64,000 bases of DNA from Bacteroidia bacterium (lineage in GTDB: Bacteria > Bacteroidota > Bacteroidia > J057 > JADKCL01): contig JACJYV010000009.1 in the NCBI GenBank assembly GCA_020635905.1, positions 1-64,000 of the forward strand, in the 5' to 3' direction. A program made the translations under genes and the position numbers. Below, in pieces: positions 44,394 to 53,168 of the stretch; positions within the stretch are counted from its first letter, which is position 1, and each line of letters opens with the position of its first letter. The notes beneath the pieces are model-generated. The model searched no databases, was not told where the DNA came from, and saw only the letters and a list, made by a program, of their open reading frames with translations.

Positions 44394-45419
44394 TTACACC
44401 ACACTCACACCCTTTTCCCTTACCACCAATTCCCCAATTACCTCCACCTGCATTCCATTCTCGCGCATGAACGCCTCAAATGCCTCCTGCTTCGCAGGAG
44501 CCACCGAGATCAACAGGCCGCCGCTGGTTTGCGGATCGGCCACAATCTTGAAATGCTCCACTTCGCGGAGCCTGATCCGGTGACCGTAGGTCTTCCAGTT
44601 GCGGTGCGTACCGCCGGGAATGCAGTTTAGTTCGAGGTATTTGGGCACAAAATCAAAACGGGGCAGCCGGTCAAAGTGAATCAGGGCCCCGGTATTGCCG
44701 CCATCGCAAAGCTCCAGCAGGTGTCCGCCGAGGCCAAAACCGGTCACGTCGGTCACGGCGTGGACCCAGGGCAGGTCGCCCAGCTTTTGCCCGATCTTAT
44801 TGAGGGTCAGCATGGAGTTGCGGGCCTGAGCCAGGTCGGCCGGATCGGCAAGCTTCTTCTTTTGCGCCGTGGTCACCAGCCCGATGCCGAGCGGTTTGGT
44901 CAGATAAAGCAGGTCGCCGACCTGCCCATCCATGTTCTTTTTGATGTGGGCCACCGGCACCTTGCCGGTCACGGCCAGACCAAAAATCGGCTCAGGCGAG
45001 TCGATGCTGTGTCCGCCAGCCAGCGGAATTCCCGCTTCCAGACAGGCTTTGCGTGCTCCTTCGAGCACCTGACCGGCCACTTCGGCCGGAATCTTGTCGA
45101 TGGGCCAGCCCAGGATGGCAATGGCCATGATGGGAGTGGCGCCCATGGCGTAAATGTCGCTGATCGCATTCACCGAGGCAATCCCTCCAAAATCAGACGG
45201 ATCGTCCACAATGGGCATGAAAAAGTCGGTGGTACTCACAATGGCCGTGGTACCGTCCAGATCCACCACCGCCGCATCATCTTTGGTTTCGTTGCCTACC
45301 AGCAGGTTGGGGAAAGTCGCCAGATGGGTGGAAGGCCCCAGAATGTCGGAAAGAACCCCGGGGGAGAGCTTGCAGCCGCAGCCTGCGCCGTGGCTGTATT
45401 CAGTTAATTTATATTGCAT
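44394..45419 (-). CDS. selD: selenide, water dikinase
   Basis: Encodes 341 aa. Makes selenophosphate from selenide and ATP. The N-terminal catalytic motif is SHGAGCGCK: C14 and K17 correspond to C17 and K20 of the E. coli enzyme, so this is the Cys form, not a selenoprotein. The nucleotide-binding AIVSTTDFFMPIVDDPSDFG and VNAISDIYAMGATPI fit the family, as do SIDSPEPIFGLAVTG and TDVTGFGLGGHLLEL. The gene overlaps the upstream mnmH gene by 11 bp, so the pair makes a dedicated tRNA-selenouridine operon. No selA, selB or selC is in the window. Confidence 0.96.
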   Translation of the reverse strand: MQYKLTEYSHGAGCGCKLSPGVLSDILGPSTHLATFPNLLVGNETKDDAAVVDLDGTTAIVSTTDFFMPIVDDPSDFGGIASVNAISDIYAMGATPIMAIAILGWPIDKIPAEVAGQVLEGARKACLEAGIPLAGGHSIDSPEPIFGLAVTGKVPVAHIKKNMDGQVGDLLYLTKPLGIGLVTTAQKKKLADPADLAQARNSMLTLNKIGQKLGDLPWVHAVTDVTGFGLGGHLLELCDGGNTGALIHFDRLPRFDFVPKYLELNCIPGGTHRNWKTYGHRIRLREVEHFKIVADPQTSGGLLISVAPAKQEAFEAFMRENGMQVEVIGELVVREKGVSVV

Positions 45420-46440
45420 GGGTATTATTTTTAGCCAGTTCCGCCGCCAGGCGGGGCAAATCGGTCATCTCAACTGTATAACGGTCTGTGATCAGGTGGT
45501 TCTTTTTCGAAATAGATTTCTCATAAAACTTGTCGTAATACACGAGCAGAATCTCCGCGGCTTCCTGCAATTCATTCTTTTCCAGGGCTTCCAGCACGCG
45601 CGCTGTTTCCAATCCGCCCAGCTTTTTGCTGATGGCCAGGGTCGCATCCTCCGCCTGCTGCTTGCTGATTTCCCCGTAATCCTTCACCAAAAACGCAGCC
45701 CGCTGGGCCTTGCTCACTTCCAGATAAATGTGGGGCGATTCGCTCATGCGGGCAAATAGTGCTTCGTGCAGGTTCACGTCGCCGATCCGCTGACTTTCGT
45801 CTTCAATCCAGATGGGTTGTTGCAAATCCAGTTTGAGAAATTCCGCAAAAACCAGGTTTTGAAAATGCTCGGTCGTAGGTTGCCAGTCACTTTTTTTATT
45901 GCCAAAACTCGATCCCTGGTGGCGGGCCAACCCTTCCAGATCCACAATCTGGGCTCCGTTGGCCTGCAGGTCATGGAGAAATCCCGTCTTATTGCTGCCC
46001 GTATAGCCGGTCACCACCTTCAGCGGAAGTTTCCCGCTGAAAAAGCGAATCATCTCGTTGCGATACGCCTTATACCCGCCTTTCAGGATCACCGTCCCGA
46101 AGCCGTACCAGGCAAACAACTGCGCCATGGTGGCGGAGCGCATACCGCCCCGCCAGCAATACAGCGCCAGGGTAGGAGAGTGGAGGCTTTCGGCCTGCTC
46201 AATGAAGCCCCGCATCTTGGGGCCCACGATTTCGAGGCCCTGCTTGATCGCAGATTTTTGCCCCTCCTGCTTGTACAGGGTGCCGATCACCGCACGTTCC
46301 TCATTGCTGAACAGTGGAAAAGAGATTGCCCCCGGAATATGCCCCGCAGCGTACTCGCCCGGCGACCGGATATCCAGCACCGGGATGGATGGATCCTGTG
46401 CCAGAAAGTCTGCGGCATTGATTCTCAGCTCCTTTTGCAT
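45409..46440 (-). CDS. mnmH: tRNA 2-selenouridine synthase
   Basis: Encodes 343 aa (also called selU/ybbB). The N-terminal rhodanese domain (~1-125) has DIRSPGEYAAGHIPGAISFP and the catalytic loop YCWRGGMRS with Cys95. The C-terminal P-loop domain opens at VVTGYTGSNKTGFL (~137-150). The enzyme geranylates and then selenates 2-thiouridine at the wobble position of Lys, Glu and Gln tRNAs using selenophosphate. It is first in the operon and overlaps selD by 11 bp in another frame. The direct association implies the selenium trait here is at least tRNA modification. Confidence 0.95.
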   Translation of the reverse strand: MQKELRINAADFLAQDPSIPVLDIRSPGEYAAGHIPGAISFPLFSNEERAVIGTLYKQEGQKSAIKQGLEIVGPKMRGFIEQAESLHSPTLALYCWRGGMRSATMAQLFAWYGFGTVILKGGYKAYRNEMIRFFSGKLPLKVVTGYTGSNKTGFLHDLQANGAQIVDLEGLARHQGSSFGNKKSDWQPTTEHFQNLVFAEFLKLDLQQPIWIEDESQRIGDVNLHEALFARMSESPHIYLEVSKAQRAAFLVKDYGEISKQQAEDATLAISKKLGGLETARVLEALEKNELQEAAEILLVYYDKFYEKSISKKNHLITDRYTVEMTDLPRLAAELAKNNTHAI

Positions 46441-46841
46441 GCAGGAGCAAATTAGGCGAGAATTGGGGTTTAATGCAATTTTTGTTTTGGAGGGGTCAGT
46501 TATCAGCGGTCAGGGCCTGAAAGGAATTGCATGGGGGGATTTTTATCACAGAGTAAGCATTTGCATGGGGGATTTTAACACAAAGCACACAAAGTACTCA
46601 AAGTTCGCAGAGAATCAATGTGTTATGATTTGGGAGGGGTATTGAATGGAAGGTCAATTGGCGACCCCGTAGGGGTCAAACATTAATAGCTAAATTAATT
46701 GTAAGAAGACAGACCCTGTAGGGGTCGAAAATTCCTCCACTAATGTCCTGGCTACAATAGTCTGACCGCGCTGCGGTCACCTGCCTGCCCTTCAGGCCAG
46801 GGCGAATCTTCCTTAATCCTTATTTTGATTCCTATGGATAG
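46441..46841. repeat. intergenic region with a direct repeat and several GC-rich palindromes
   Basis: No gene is seen. TTGCATGGGGG-ATTTT occurs twice (about 46527 and 46561). Between ~46660 and 46805 four imperfect palindromes follow each other: GACCCCGTAGGGGTC, GACCCTGTAGGGGTC, GACCGCGCTGCGGTC, and a GCCTG/CAGGC pair. The spacing looks like a dispersed intergenic repeat family. Confidence 0.65.
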
Positions 46842-47312
46842 TCAATACGGATCCGGCCCTTCGGGCCGTCTGAGATGTTCGCAGGGTTCCTGCTCTGAAG
46901 TCAAAAGGGTGATCATACTGGGAGCCTTGTCGCCGTGAGTCACCCGAATGCCGCCAGCATGACGTGACCGAAAGAACCCGTCCACAATTTGAACATCTGT
47001 CGCAGGTTGGGGAAGGAATTTGGGATAAAAGATGTACTCCCCCGGGGGAAGGCCGAGGGCAAACTGCCCTTTGGCATTGGTAAGGACGCTGTCCACGGTG
47101 ACCCAGTTTCCCGAAAGGGTATCGAGGCAGTCCGCCATAATCCAAAGGTGGTCCGAGACCTGAGGATGGACCAGCAAGGACCGCTTTTCCACCCCGGAGT
47201 CATGGCAGGGCACGATGGAGTGTAAAACTGTCCCCTGTACGATTTGTCCATTGGGATGATGTTGCAACAAAAAGGCGGTCAGCAGGGGGATAAAAATTTT
47301 GGTCAGGAGCAT
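46842..47312 (-). CDS. small secreted protein, possible transthyretin/carboxypeptidase-regulatory-like fold
   Basis: Encodes 156 aa from the ATG at 47312, which opens a hydrophobic signal (MLLTKIFIPLLTAFLLQ); a start 45 bp upstream would bury it. The central part has VDSVLTNAKGQFALGLPPGEYIFYP, similar to the strand-turn pattern of carboxypeptidase regulatory-like domains. Its 3' end runs into a palindromic sequence (GGCCCTTCGGGCC on the plus strand), so the C-terminal residues may have been recruited from repeat sequence. Not otherwise recognised. Confidence 0.55.
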   Translation of the reverse strand: MLLTKIFIPLLTAFLLQHHPNGQIVQGTVLHSIVPCHDSGVEKRSLLVHPQVSDHLWIMADCLDTLSGNWVTVDSVLTNAKGQFALGLPPGEYIFYPKFLPQPATDVQIVDGFFRSRHAGGIRVTHGDKAPSMITLLTSEQEPCEHLRRPEGPDPY

Positions 47313-47395
47313 TTTGAATCTGTTTCCATCAGGGTGACCAAATCCGGGCAATTCCATAACAAAAAAAGCCCCCTTGGCGGGAGCTTTTCAGCCCC

Positions 47396-47516
47396 TTAGG
47401 GCAATGTAAGCGATAACAAATTGTCGCTAATTGTAAGGCAAGGACATTTCCTTGCCTTACACGAGGATGGGCCATCCCCGCTTCGCGGCTTCAATCCCTG
47501 GGATTGATTTAGGATT
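47396..47516. repeat. dispersed element, copy 2
   Basis: The left end has TAAGCGATAACAAATTGTCG and the right end CCCCGCTTCGCGGCTTCAAT then a CAATCC-CT-GGGATTG stem, matching 13741-14035. The shorter middle (about 60 bp) includes AAGGCAAGGACATTTCCTTG plus CCTT, itself an inverted repeat. Confidence 0.65.
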
Positions 47517-47525
47517 TTATGGGGT

Positions 47526-47561
47526 TTCCCTTGCCGGGGGTTAACCCCCCCGGCAAGGGAA
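47526..47561. repeat. 15-bp perfect hairpin after the T9SS PKD gene
   Basis: TTCCCTTGCCGGGGG pairs with CCCCCGGCAAGGGAA across six bases. It lies just past the T9SS PKD stop on the minus strand. Without a T run it may slow or block transcripts rather than be a classic terminator. Confidence 0.8.
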
Positions 47562-47567
47562 TTCTGA

Positions 47568-49211
47568 TTATTTCACCACCAGCTTTTCGCGGCGTGTTTT
47601 TCCATCCACCTGCATATCCAGCAAGTAGATTCCCGCGCTCAGGCCCGGCAGTTCGAAGTTCTCAATGTGATTTCCTCCTGCGATATTCACCTTGCGTTGC
47701 ATCACCTGCTTGCCCGAAAGGTCCAGCATCCTGAATTCCATTTCACCAGCTGGCACCTGGCTCAGACTGACCTGAAAGCTGCCCTGGTTGGGGTTGGGAT
47801 AAATGCTGACCGTACCCGGAAAAGAGGGTGCAAGTCCGGTCAGGCAGTCGATAGGCAGGTTCAGGCTGACAGAGTGAGTATTGCAGGTATTGGTTGCGGT
47901 AAGCGTTACCTGATAAGTGGCGTTTGCGGCATAAGTATTCGTCGGGTTGGAAGCCGCACTGCTATTTCCATCCCCAAAAGACCAGGCCAGGGTGGCGGCA
48001 TTACTGGATCCACTGGTAAAGGAAATGATGGGACAAAGGGAGGTATCCACCCCTGAAATGAGGGCCATGGCGGTATCCTGGGCCGTGGCATTGGCCGTGT
48101 CCGATCCCATACACCCGTTGACGTCAGTGGCAATCAGCCATACAGTGCCCGGCGTGCTTACGCACAACTGATTGCCCGTGCTCGCATCGCTCCACAGATA
48201 AGTCAGGCCAGAGGAGCCCTCACTGAAACAGGCAGAGCCAGTAAGGCAAATATCTAAATCCGAACCCAGGTTGATGATGGGATTGGGGACTGCAATCAGC
48301 ATGACGGTGTCTGAACTCATGCATCCAAAAGTATCGGTAATAGTAACGCTCAGCGCACCTGCGGTGCTGCTGCAAACCGACCAGGTGGTGTCGCCTGTGC
48401 TCCAGTTGGCGGAAACGGCGCTGTTGCCCGCATTGAAGCAGGCGCTGTCGCCGGGACAAAGGGTCTGGTCTGCGCCCAGGCTTACAGGTTGGGCTGCAAG
48501 TTGGGAAATCACGATGGTGTCAGTGGCCGAATTGGCACCTGTATCCGTGACAGTCACCCAATAGGTGCCTGGCTGTGAAACGGTAATGGTTTGGGTGGTG
48601 GCGCTGGTGGACCACAAATAGGTATTGCCGGGATTTCCTGCATCCAGGACTACACTTTGGCCGGGGCAAACGGCCTGGTCCGAACCAAGATTTACGGAGG
48701 GACCAGCCTGGATCGCCACTTCAAAAGTCTGGTCAAAGCCTCCAATAATGGAGCAACTATACCAGGCGTCGCCTCCGGAATATGCCCCGCTCGGATTGAA
48801 GGAAACTCCACGTCCTGCATCTGACGTTTGGTTTGCATCAGAAATTTCCCAGGCATTCACCTCTCCCTGGGTTATGGGTACCGGGTTAGTCAAAGTAATG
48901 GTATTGGGACCGACAACTATGCTGTTAACCGGGATGGTCTGGCTGTAAAGCAAAGTTGCCGAACAAGTGCCTCCGTCGTAGATGTTGAGCACCCGGTCGT
49001 TCAGATTGGTGCCTGAGGTTGGCAGAGAATTCCATGTGACGGTTACTGAAACAATATTGCCACTGCAGGATGCAGTAAAGGATTGCCCGGCGTTGGTATG
49101 CCCGGAAACATTATTATTGGAGTTTTGTGCAAGATTGTTCTCAGTGCAGCTCTGGGCCCGGATGTTTGCACAGAACAGGATGAAGGCAAATGTGAAGTAG
49201 AAAATTCTCAT
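47568..49211 (-). CDS. secreted PKD-domain protein with T9SS type A sorting domain
   Basis: Encodes 547 aa with a signal peptide (MRIFYFTFAFILFCANIRAQ). An N-terminal beta-sandwich (~20-165) is followed by three short immunoglobulin-like repeats that each open with LG-S/A-D-xx-C (LGSDQAVCPGQSVVLDAGNP, LGADQTLCPGDSACFNAGNS, LGSDLDICLTGSACFSEGSS). A PKD domain (~395-455, WSFGDGNSS) comes next, then a C-terminal sorting domain (IYPNPNQGSFQVSL, MLDLSGKQVM, LSAGIYLLDM, KLVVK). Surface exposure through T9SS is expected; adhesion or matrix function is a guess. The 1169-aa gene lies upstream on the same strand. Confidence 0.9.
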   Translation of the reverse strand: MRIFYFTFAFILFCANIRAQSCTENNLAQNSNNNVSGHTNAGQSFTASCSGNIVSVTVTWNSLPTSGTNLNDRVLNIYDGGTCSATLLYSQTIPVNSIVVGPNTITLTNPVPITQGEVNAWEISDANQTSDAGRGVSFNPSGAYSGGDAWYSCSIIGGFDQTFEVAIQAGPSVNLGSDQAVCPGQSVVLDAGNPGNTYLWSTSATTQTITVSQPGTYWVTVTDTGANSATDTIVISQLAAQPVSLGADQTLCPGDSACFNAGNSAVSANWSTGDTTWSVCSSTAGALSVTITDTFGCMSSDTVMLIAVPNPIINLGSDLDICLTGSACFSEGSSGLTYLWSDASTGNQLCVSTPGTVWLIATDVNGCMGSDTANATAQDTAMALISGVDTSLCPIISFTSGSSNAATLAWSFGDGNSSAASNPTNTYAANATYQVTLTATNTCNTHSVSLNLPIDCLTGLAPSFPGTVSIYPNPNQGSFQVSLSQVPAGEMEFRMLDLSGKQVMQRKVNIAGGNHIENFELPGLSAGIYLLDMQVDGKTRREKLVVK

Positions 49212-49242
49212 AGTCTCAACTTAAAAATTATTTAAACTCAAG

Positions 49243-52200
49243 TTACGGAATTCGGCGATCTTTCAACAGGGTCAGATCCTGCATGGCTTCATTTTTGCGT
49301 TGAAATCCCAGGTCAACGTAGTCCGAAATGGTCATGATGAGGGTTGGATTTCCGCCATTCTCCTGATAATCAATTCTTGGCAATACCAAAGGTCCTGTCT
49401 GCAATACGGGGTCGCGCTCTTCGTTTTCTCCTTCCTTGACGGTTGCCGTTCGCAACCTGTCGCCCATGCGGGCAGGGATCATGGTCCAGGGCGTCTGACC
49501 CTGCTGAAAAGCCAGACCTTCCCTTTGCCACCATTCGCCCAGTCTTTGCAAGCGGGCCGGATCGAAGCCCGAACGGCAGGGATCAGGTTCACCCGGTCGG
49601 GGCAGACAGGGGTTGGGATCGCTCACCTGGGTAAAATCGGGCTCCTGGAAATCATCACTGGAATAGGTGCAGGGATCAATGATCAAAGTGCGGCGGTAGC
49701 GGTCAAGAACTTTATCTCCCACCTGATACGTAATTTCCACTACCAACCAGGCCGCTCCCGAACACATAATCTGGTTATTGAAATCGAGGGTGATTTCCTT
49801 CCCGTTCAGGGTGCTGGTCAGGCAGGACTGACAACTGAGAAGTTTCGTTGTGTCAGGAATGCCAAAATCGTCCCGTCCAATGGCCACAGATTTGATCAGT
49901 TTGAAGGTAAACGGACTGGCGCTGCCAAAGTATTTGATCCTGCTGCGGGCCGAGGAAGCCGAGGTTTCCAGCAATTCGTTCAGCTTTTTCACGTATCCGT
50001 TGGGATTTCCTTCCTGGTCCGGCACAAAATAGGGTGCTTTGAGGGTGCGATCGCCCAGGACTTTGACCCGCTGGTGAAACCTGAGATCGGGCGAGCCAAA
50101 CCTGGGCTCCAGATCCACTTTTACCTGTGGATTGCACCTGCGAATGGGCTGCCCGGGAACAGGTACTCCTGAAGTACAATTATTGACCGTACCTTTAAGC
50201 ACAGCGTCAGCATCAAAATACAAGGCCACGGGTGCAGTCCATTCAGGCATGGAATGCATGTACTGCCGCAAGCGCTTGTCGAGGTCCACTTCGCGGGTCA
50301 TGGAACGGGTTGAAAAAGTCCAGTCACTGCGTTCACCCACCAGCGCCCGCTCAGGGCGGCTGATTTGAGGATTCACATGTACCAGCGGATAATAGCCGTA
50401 GCTGGCCGTTTCCAGATTGCCTCCGTTTTGGGGCGTGATCCAGGTATATTGATTCTGCAACCGTTGCCTGATTTCCGATTTTAATTTGATTCCAAAATCT
50501 GCATCTATGCGTTGCAAATGATTGGCCAGGCGGGTGGCTGAAAGGGCATTCTCCCACAAAATCCAACCAGCTGGCGCATTCAGACTGTGTCTTTCGGGAA
50601 ACACAATTCTGCCTTCATTTGTATCGAAAACGGGCGTCTGCAATGCACTGACGTGATTCAGTTGTTCTTTCGGCCAGGGCACCAACAGACAGTAATCGAG
50701 CAGCAGTTTGTGGTCAGCCGCATACACATCTGGGGCCATGCAGATGAATTCTGAGATATCGTAGCGCTTCCAGTCGTTGCTGATTTTGGGGATTTCAGGA
50801 TTGAAAAGCTCGCCCCATTGCAATAAAGCCCACAGGTTATTTGAAACTTCCAGGGTGAGGGTGATTTTCTTTTGCGCCTGCAGGTACTGAGCCGCGAGAC
50901 TGCCGATTTTCATTTCCTTCTCCGTGGGATTGGTGGTGGTAAAGGAATATCCTGTCGGGTCATATTTCAGGTATAAATTGGTGCTCAGGTGGGCATGATC
51001 CACAAAAACCTTGGGCATAGGACTGAGGTCCACTTCCATCCACCATACCTCGGGGAGGGGTTCGCTGAGGTCAATTTCAAGGGTTTTGCGGGTGTGTGAA
51101 GCTCTGAGCAAATTCTTCAGGGCAGTGTAATCGGTCAGATCTGCATTATAGGATGCGGAAACCTGCTGGTCGGTCAGTCTTTGCTCATCTCCACAGGCCA
51201 CCTTGCCATCTGACTGGTCGGAAAAGGTGACCGCCGCGGTCCAAACCTTCTCAGTGGAAGCAGCCACTTTGAGGAAACCTGCAATGCCTTTTTGGTTGTT
51301 GCGATCATAGAAACGGAGATTTTGCACCCAGGCCGCCACCCCTTCGGGCTGGTTTTCGCCCTGATAACGCAGCTGAATGTGGCCCACTTCTTTGCCTCCC
51401 ATTTGCACTGAAAGTGCTTTTTGAGGCGCTACAGGACTTACCTTGTTGCCGGGCAAATCTCCCACCGTTGGCAGGCTGTCCGCACGGAGTGACTTGACCA
51501 CCCGTGATTCGATGGTGATTCCGTAATTAAATCTGGCGTATTCTCCCGCCACTTCTGCTGCTTCCAACGGAATAAAGAAAGGAATTTTCAGGGTCCCTGT
51601 CCTTGGCGACCAGGCCCAGGGTTTCAGCTTCAGTTGGGCATCCACCGCAGCCCGGTCAGCATCTGTATAAATGCTTTGATTGAAATGCCCCTCCCTTTTC
51701 AGGTCGTGCAATTTGCGGTAACCCAGATAAAAGTACTGAGCTTCCGGGTCAATCTGGTTTTTGATTTTCTGGGTCAGGCTGTTATTGAGGTGCACAGCTT
51801 GCTTCTGAAAGCGATCGGCATCATCCCACAAAAGGCCCACCATCCAGGTTTTGGGCAGGATTTCCGTATTGGAAGAATCCAGTTTCATCCACCAGATCCA
51901 GTCCCAGGGGTGAATTTCAGGACGATTGCCGTGGCGGTCGTCCATGCACATGGGGCCGTAGAGGCCAATGGCCGGGTACTGATTGGTAAAATGTGGGCTG
52001 AATTGAAGGTTTTTGTGGGTGTAATGGGTGCCCAGAAACTCCCAGTGAGAGGTGGTCTGGGGATCGTCCAGGGCAAAAGTAGGGAAGAAATGACGGTCCA
52101 GAGCCTTGTGGCCGTCCATCCAGGGGGTTAATTCGGCTTCCAGGGTAATGCAGTAATCCGTTTTGGGGTCAGTGTTTTTGTGATCGCCTTTGGCCACACC

Positions 52201-52752
52201 TTTTTCCAGGTAATCGTTTCTGTACCAGTTGAGGGCTTCGGGACAAAGGTCCTGGGGGGATGGGTAAGGATCGTTGATGCGGTACAGATGGACCTCCTTG
52301 AGGTTATGTGATTGCAGGGCGGCAAATTTCAGTTGGTCCACATGGCCCGGCTGATTGGGAATTACCATGAGGTTCAGGTCGGTTTCCTGCACAAAATGGC
52401 TGTTATACATTTTATACCTGGCCAGCATTCCCACAAACTTTTGCCTTTCGCCATACACGGTGGTCCAGTCGTTGGGATCCAGTTCGTCGCCCACATGGTT
52501 GACCTTGCGGGGAATGACATGGTCTGTAACCCAGGGAGTTACCAGATCGACCGCCATTTCATTATTCAGTTTGTATTTGTGCAGGTGCTGATCGCTGCGG
52601 GCCAGCATCTCAAAGCGGGCATCTGCGGGATTTTGGGTATCAACGGTGAGGGTCAGGGAGTTGCCTGAATTTCCGGTCCCGGGACCACACTCCAACGACA
52701 ACAGGGGAAAGGCCAAAAGGATCAGAATCCAGCTGAAAGGGTAACTTTTCAT
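49243..52752 (-). CDS. giant probable lipoprotein of unknown family
   Basis: Encodes 1169 aa. The signal region (WILILLAFPLLSLECG) may end in a lipobox with Cys 22. The mature protein is rich in Trp, Tyr and His and has no repeat or domain I can name; WDWIWWMKLDSS, HPHFTNQ-like and AQYFYLGYRKLHDL segments hint at an all-beta architecture. Cysteine pairs cluster near the end (CQSCLTS, CTYSS, CLPRPGEPDPCRS). It has no T9SS sorting domain. The gene is head-to-head with the giant 2243-aa gene across 416 bp, so they may share regulation. Confidence 0.7.
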   Translation of the reverse strand: MKSYPFSWILILLAFPLLSLECGPGTGNSGNSLTLTVDTQNPADARFEMLARSDQHLHKYKLNNEMAVDLVTPWVTDHVIPRKVNHVGDELDPNDWTTVYGERQKFVGMLARYKMYNSHFVQETDLNLMVIPNQPGHVDQLKFAALQSHNLKEVHLYRINDPYPSPQDLCPEALNWYRNDYLEKGVAKGDHKNTDPKTDYCITLEAELTPWMDGHKALDRHFFPTFALDDPQTTSHWEFLGTHYTHKNLQFSPHFTNQYPAIGLYGPMCMDDRHGNRPEIHPWDWIWWMKLDSSNTEILPKTWMVGLLWDDADRFQKQAVHLNNSLTQKIKNQIDPEAQYFYLGYRKLHDLKREGHFNQSIYTDADRAAVDAQLKLKPWAWSPRTGTLKIPFFIPLEAAEVAGEYARFNYGITIESRVVKSLRADSLPTVGDLPGNKVSPVAPQKALSVQMGGKEVGHIQLRYQGENQPEGVAAWVQNLRFYDRNNQKGIAGFLKVAASTEKVWTAAVTFSDQSDGKVACGDEQRLTDQQVSASYNADLTDYTALKNLLRASHTRKTLEIDLSEPLPEVWWMEVDLSPMPKVFVDHAHLSTNLYLKYDPTGYSFTTTNPTEKEMKIGSLAAQYLQAQKKITLTLEVSNNLWALLQWGELFNPEIPKISNDWKRYDISEFICMAPDVYAADHKLLLDYCLLVPWPKEQLNHVSALQTPVFDTNEGRIVFPERHSLNAPAGWILWENALSATRLANHLQRIDADFGIKLKSEIRQRLQNQYTWITPQNGGNLETASYGYYPLVHVNPQISRPERALVGERSDWTFSTRSMTREVDLDKRLRQYMHSMPEWTAPVALYFDADAVLKGTVNNCTSGVPVPGQPIRRCNPQVKVDLEPRFGSPDLRFHQRVKVLGDRTLKAPYFVPDQEGNPNGYVKKLNELLETSASSARSRIKYFGSASPFTFKLIKSVAIGRDDFGIPDTTKLLSCQSCLTSTLNGKEITLDFNNQIMCSGAAWLVVEITYQVGDKVLDRYRRTLIIDPCTYSSDDFQEPDFTQVSDPNPCLPRPGEPDPCRSGFDPARLQRLGEWWQREGLAFQQGQTPWTMIPARMGDRLRTATVKEGENEERDPVLQTGPLVLPRIDYQENGGNPTLIMTISDYVDLGFQRKNEAMQDLTLLKDRRIP

Positions 52753-53168
52753 GGTGCAGTATTTTCCAACAATCTAACCCCGTTTTCTGAATAATTCAAC
52801 CCATGTCCCGCGAGGAATTGATTCCGGGGATTGACAGCATTTTTCAGGTGATTTTTCAGACACTCTCAATCATAAAAATTTCCCGAAACAGAAAGAAACG
52901 AATATATGGTATTTGAAGGGGTTGATTTGAGTCAGAATCCTGGCCTATGTAGCTGAACCAGAATGGCCTTAGCTTTAAATTCAGTACCCCATAATCATCC
53001 ACTTTAACCTCGATGAATCCTGCCTGAATTATCAATTTGTGGATAATATTCTAAATCAGTTCAATTTGAAAATTGAAATTAAATTTATACCTTAAAAATC
53101 TAACGGACCTGATCATCCTCTTCCAACACCCGTCAAGTCCCGTCACGTAGTAGCTTAATAACCCGACT
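52753..53168. other. divergent promoter region of the giant-protein genes
   Basis: No gene. It is AT-rich at both ends (52870-52915 and 53030-53100), which fits two divergent promoters. TTTG at 53065-53068 is a possible -33 element for the rightward genes but lacks a clean -7 partner. Confidence 0.4.

Noticed and set aside
44394..45419. SelD as a selenoprotein
   Set aside because: The catalytic position is a cysteine codon and no in-frame TGA is present.
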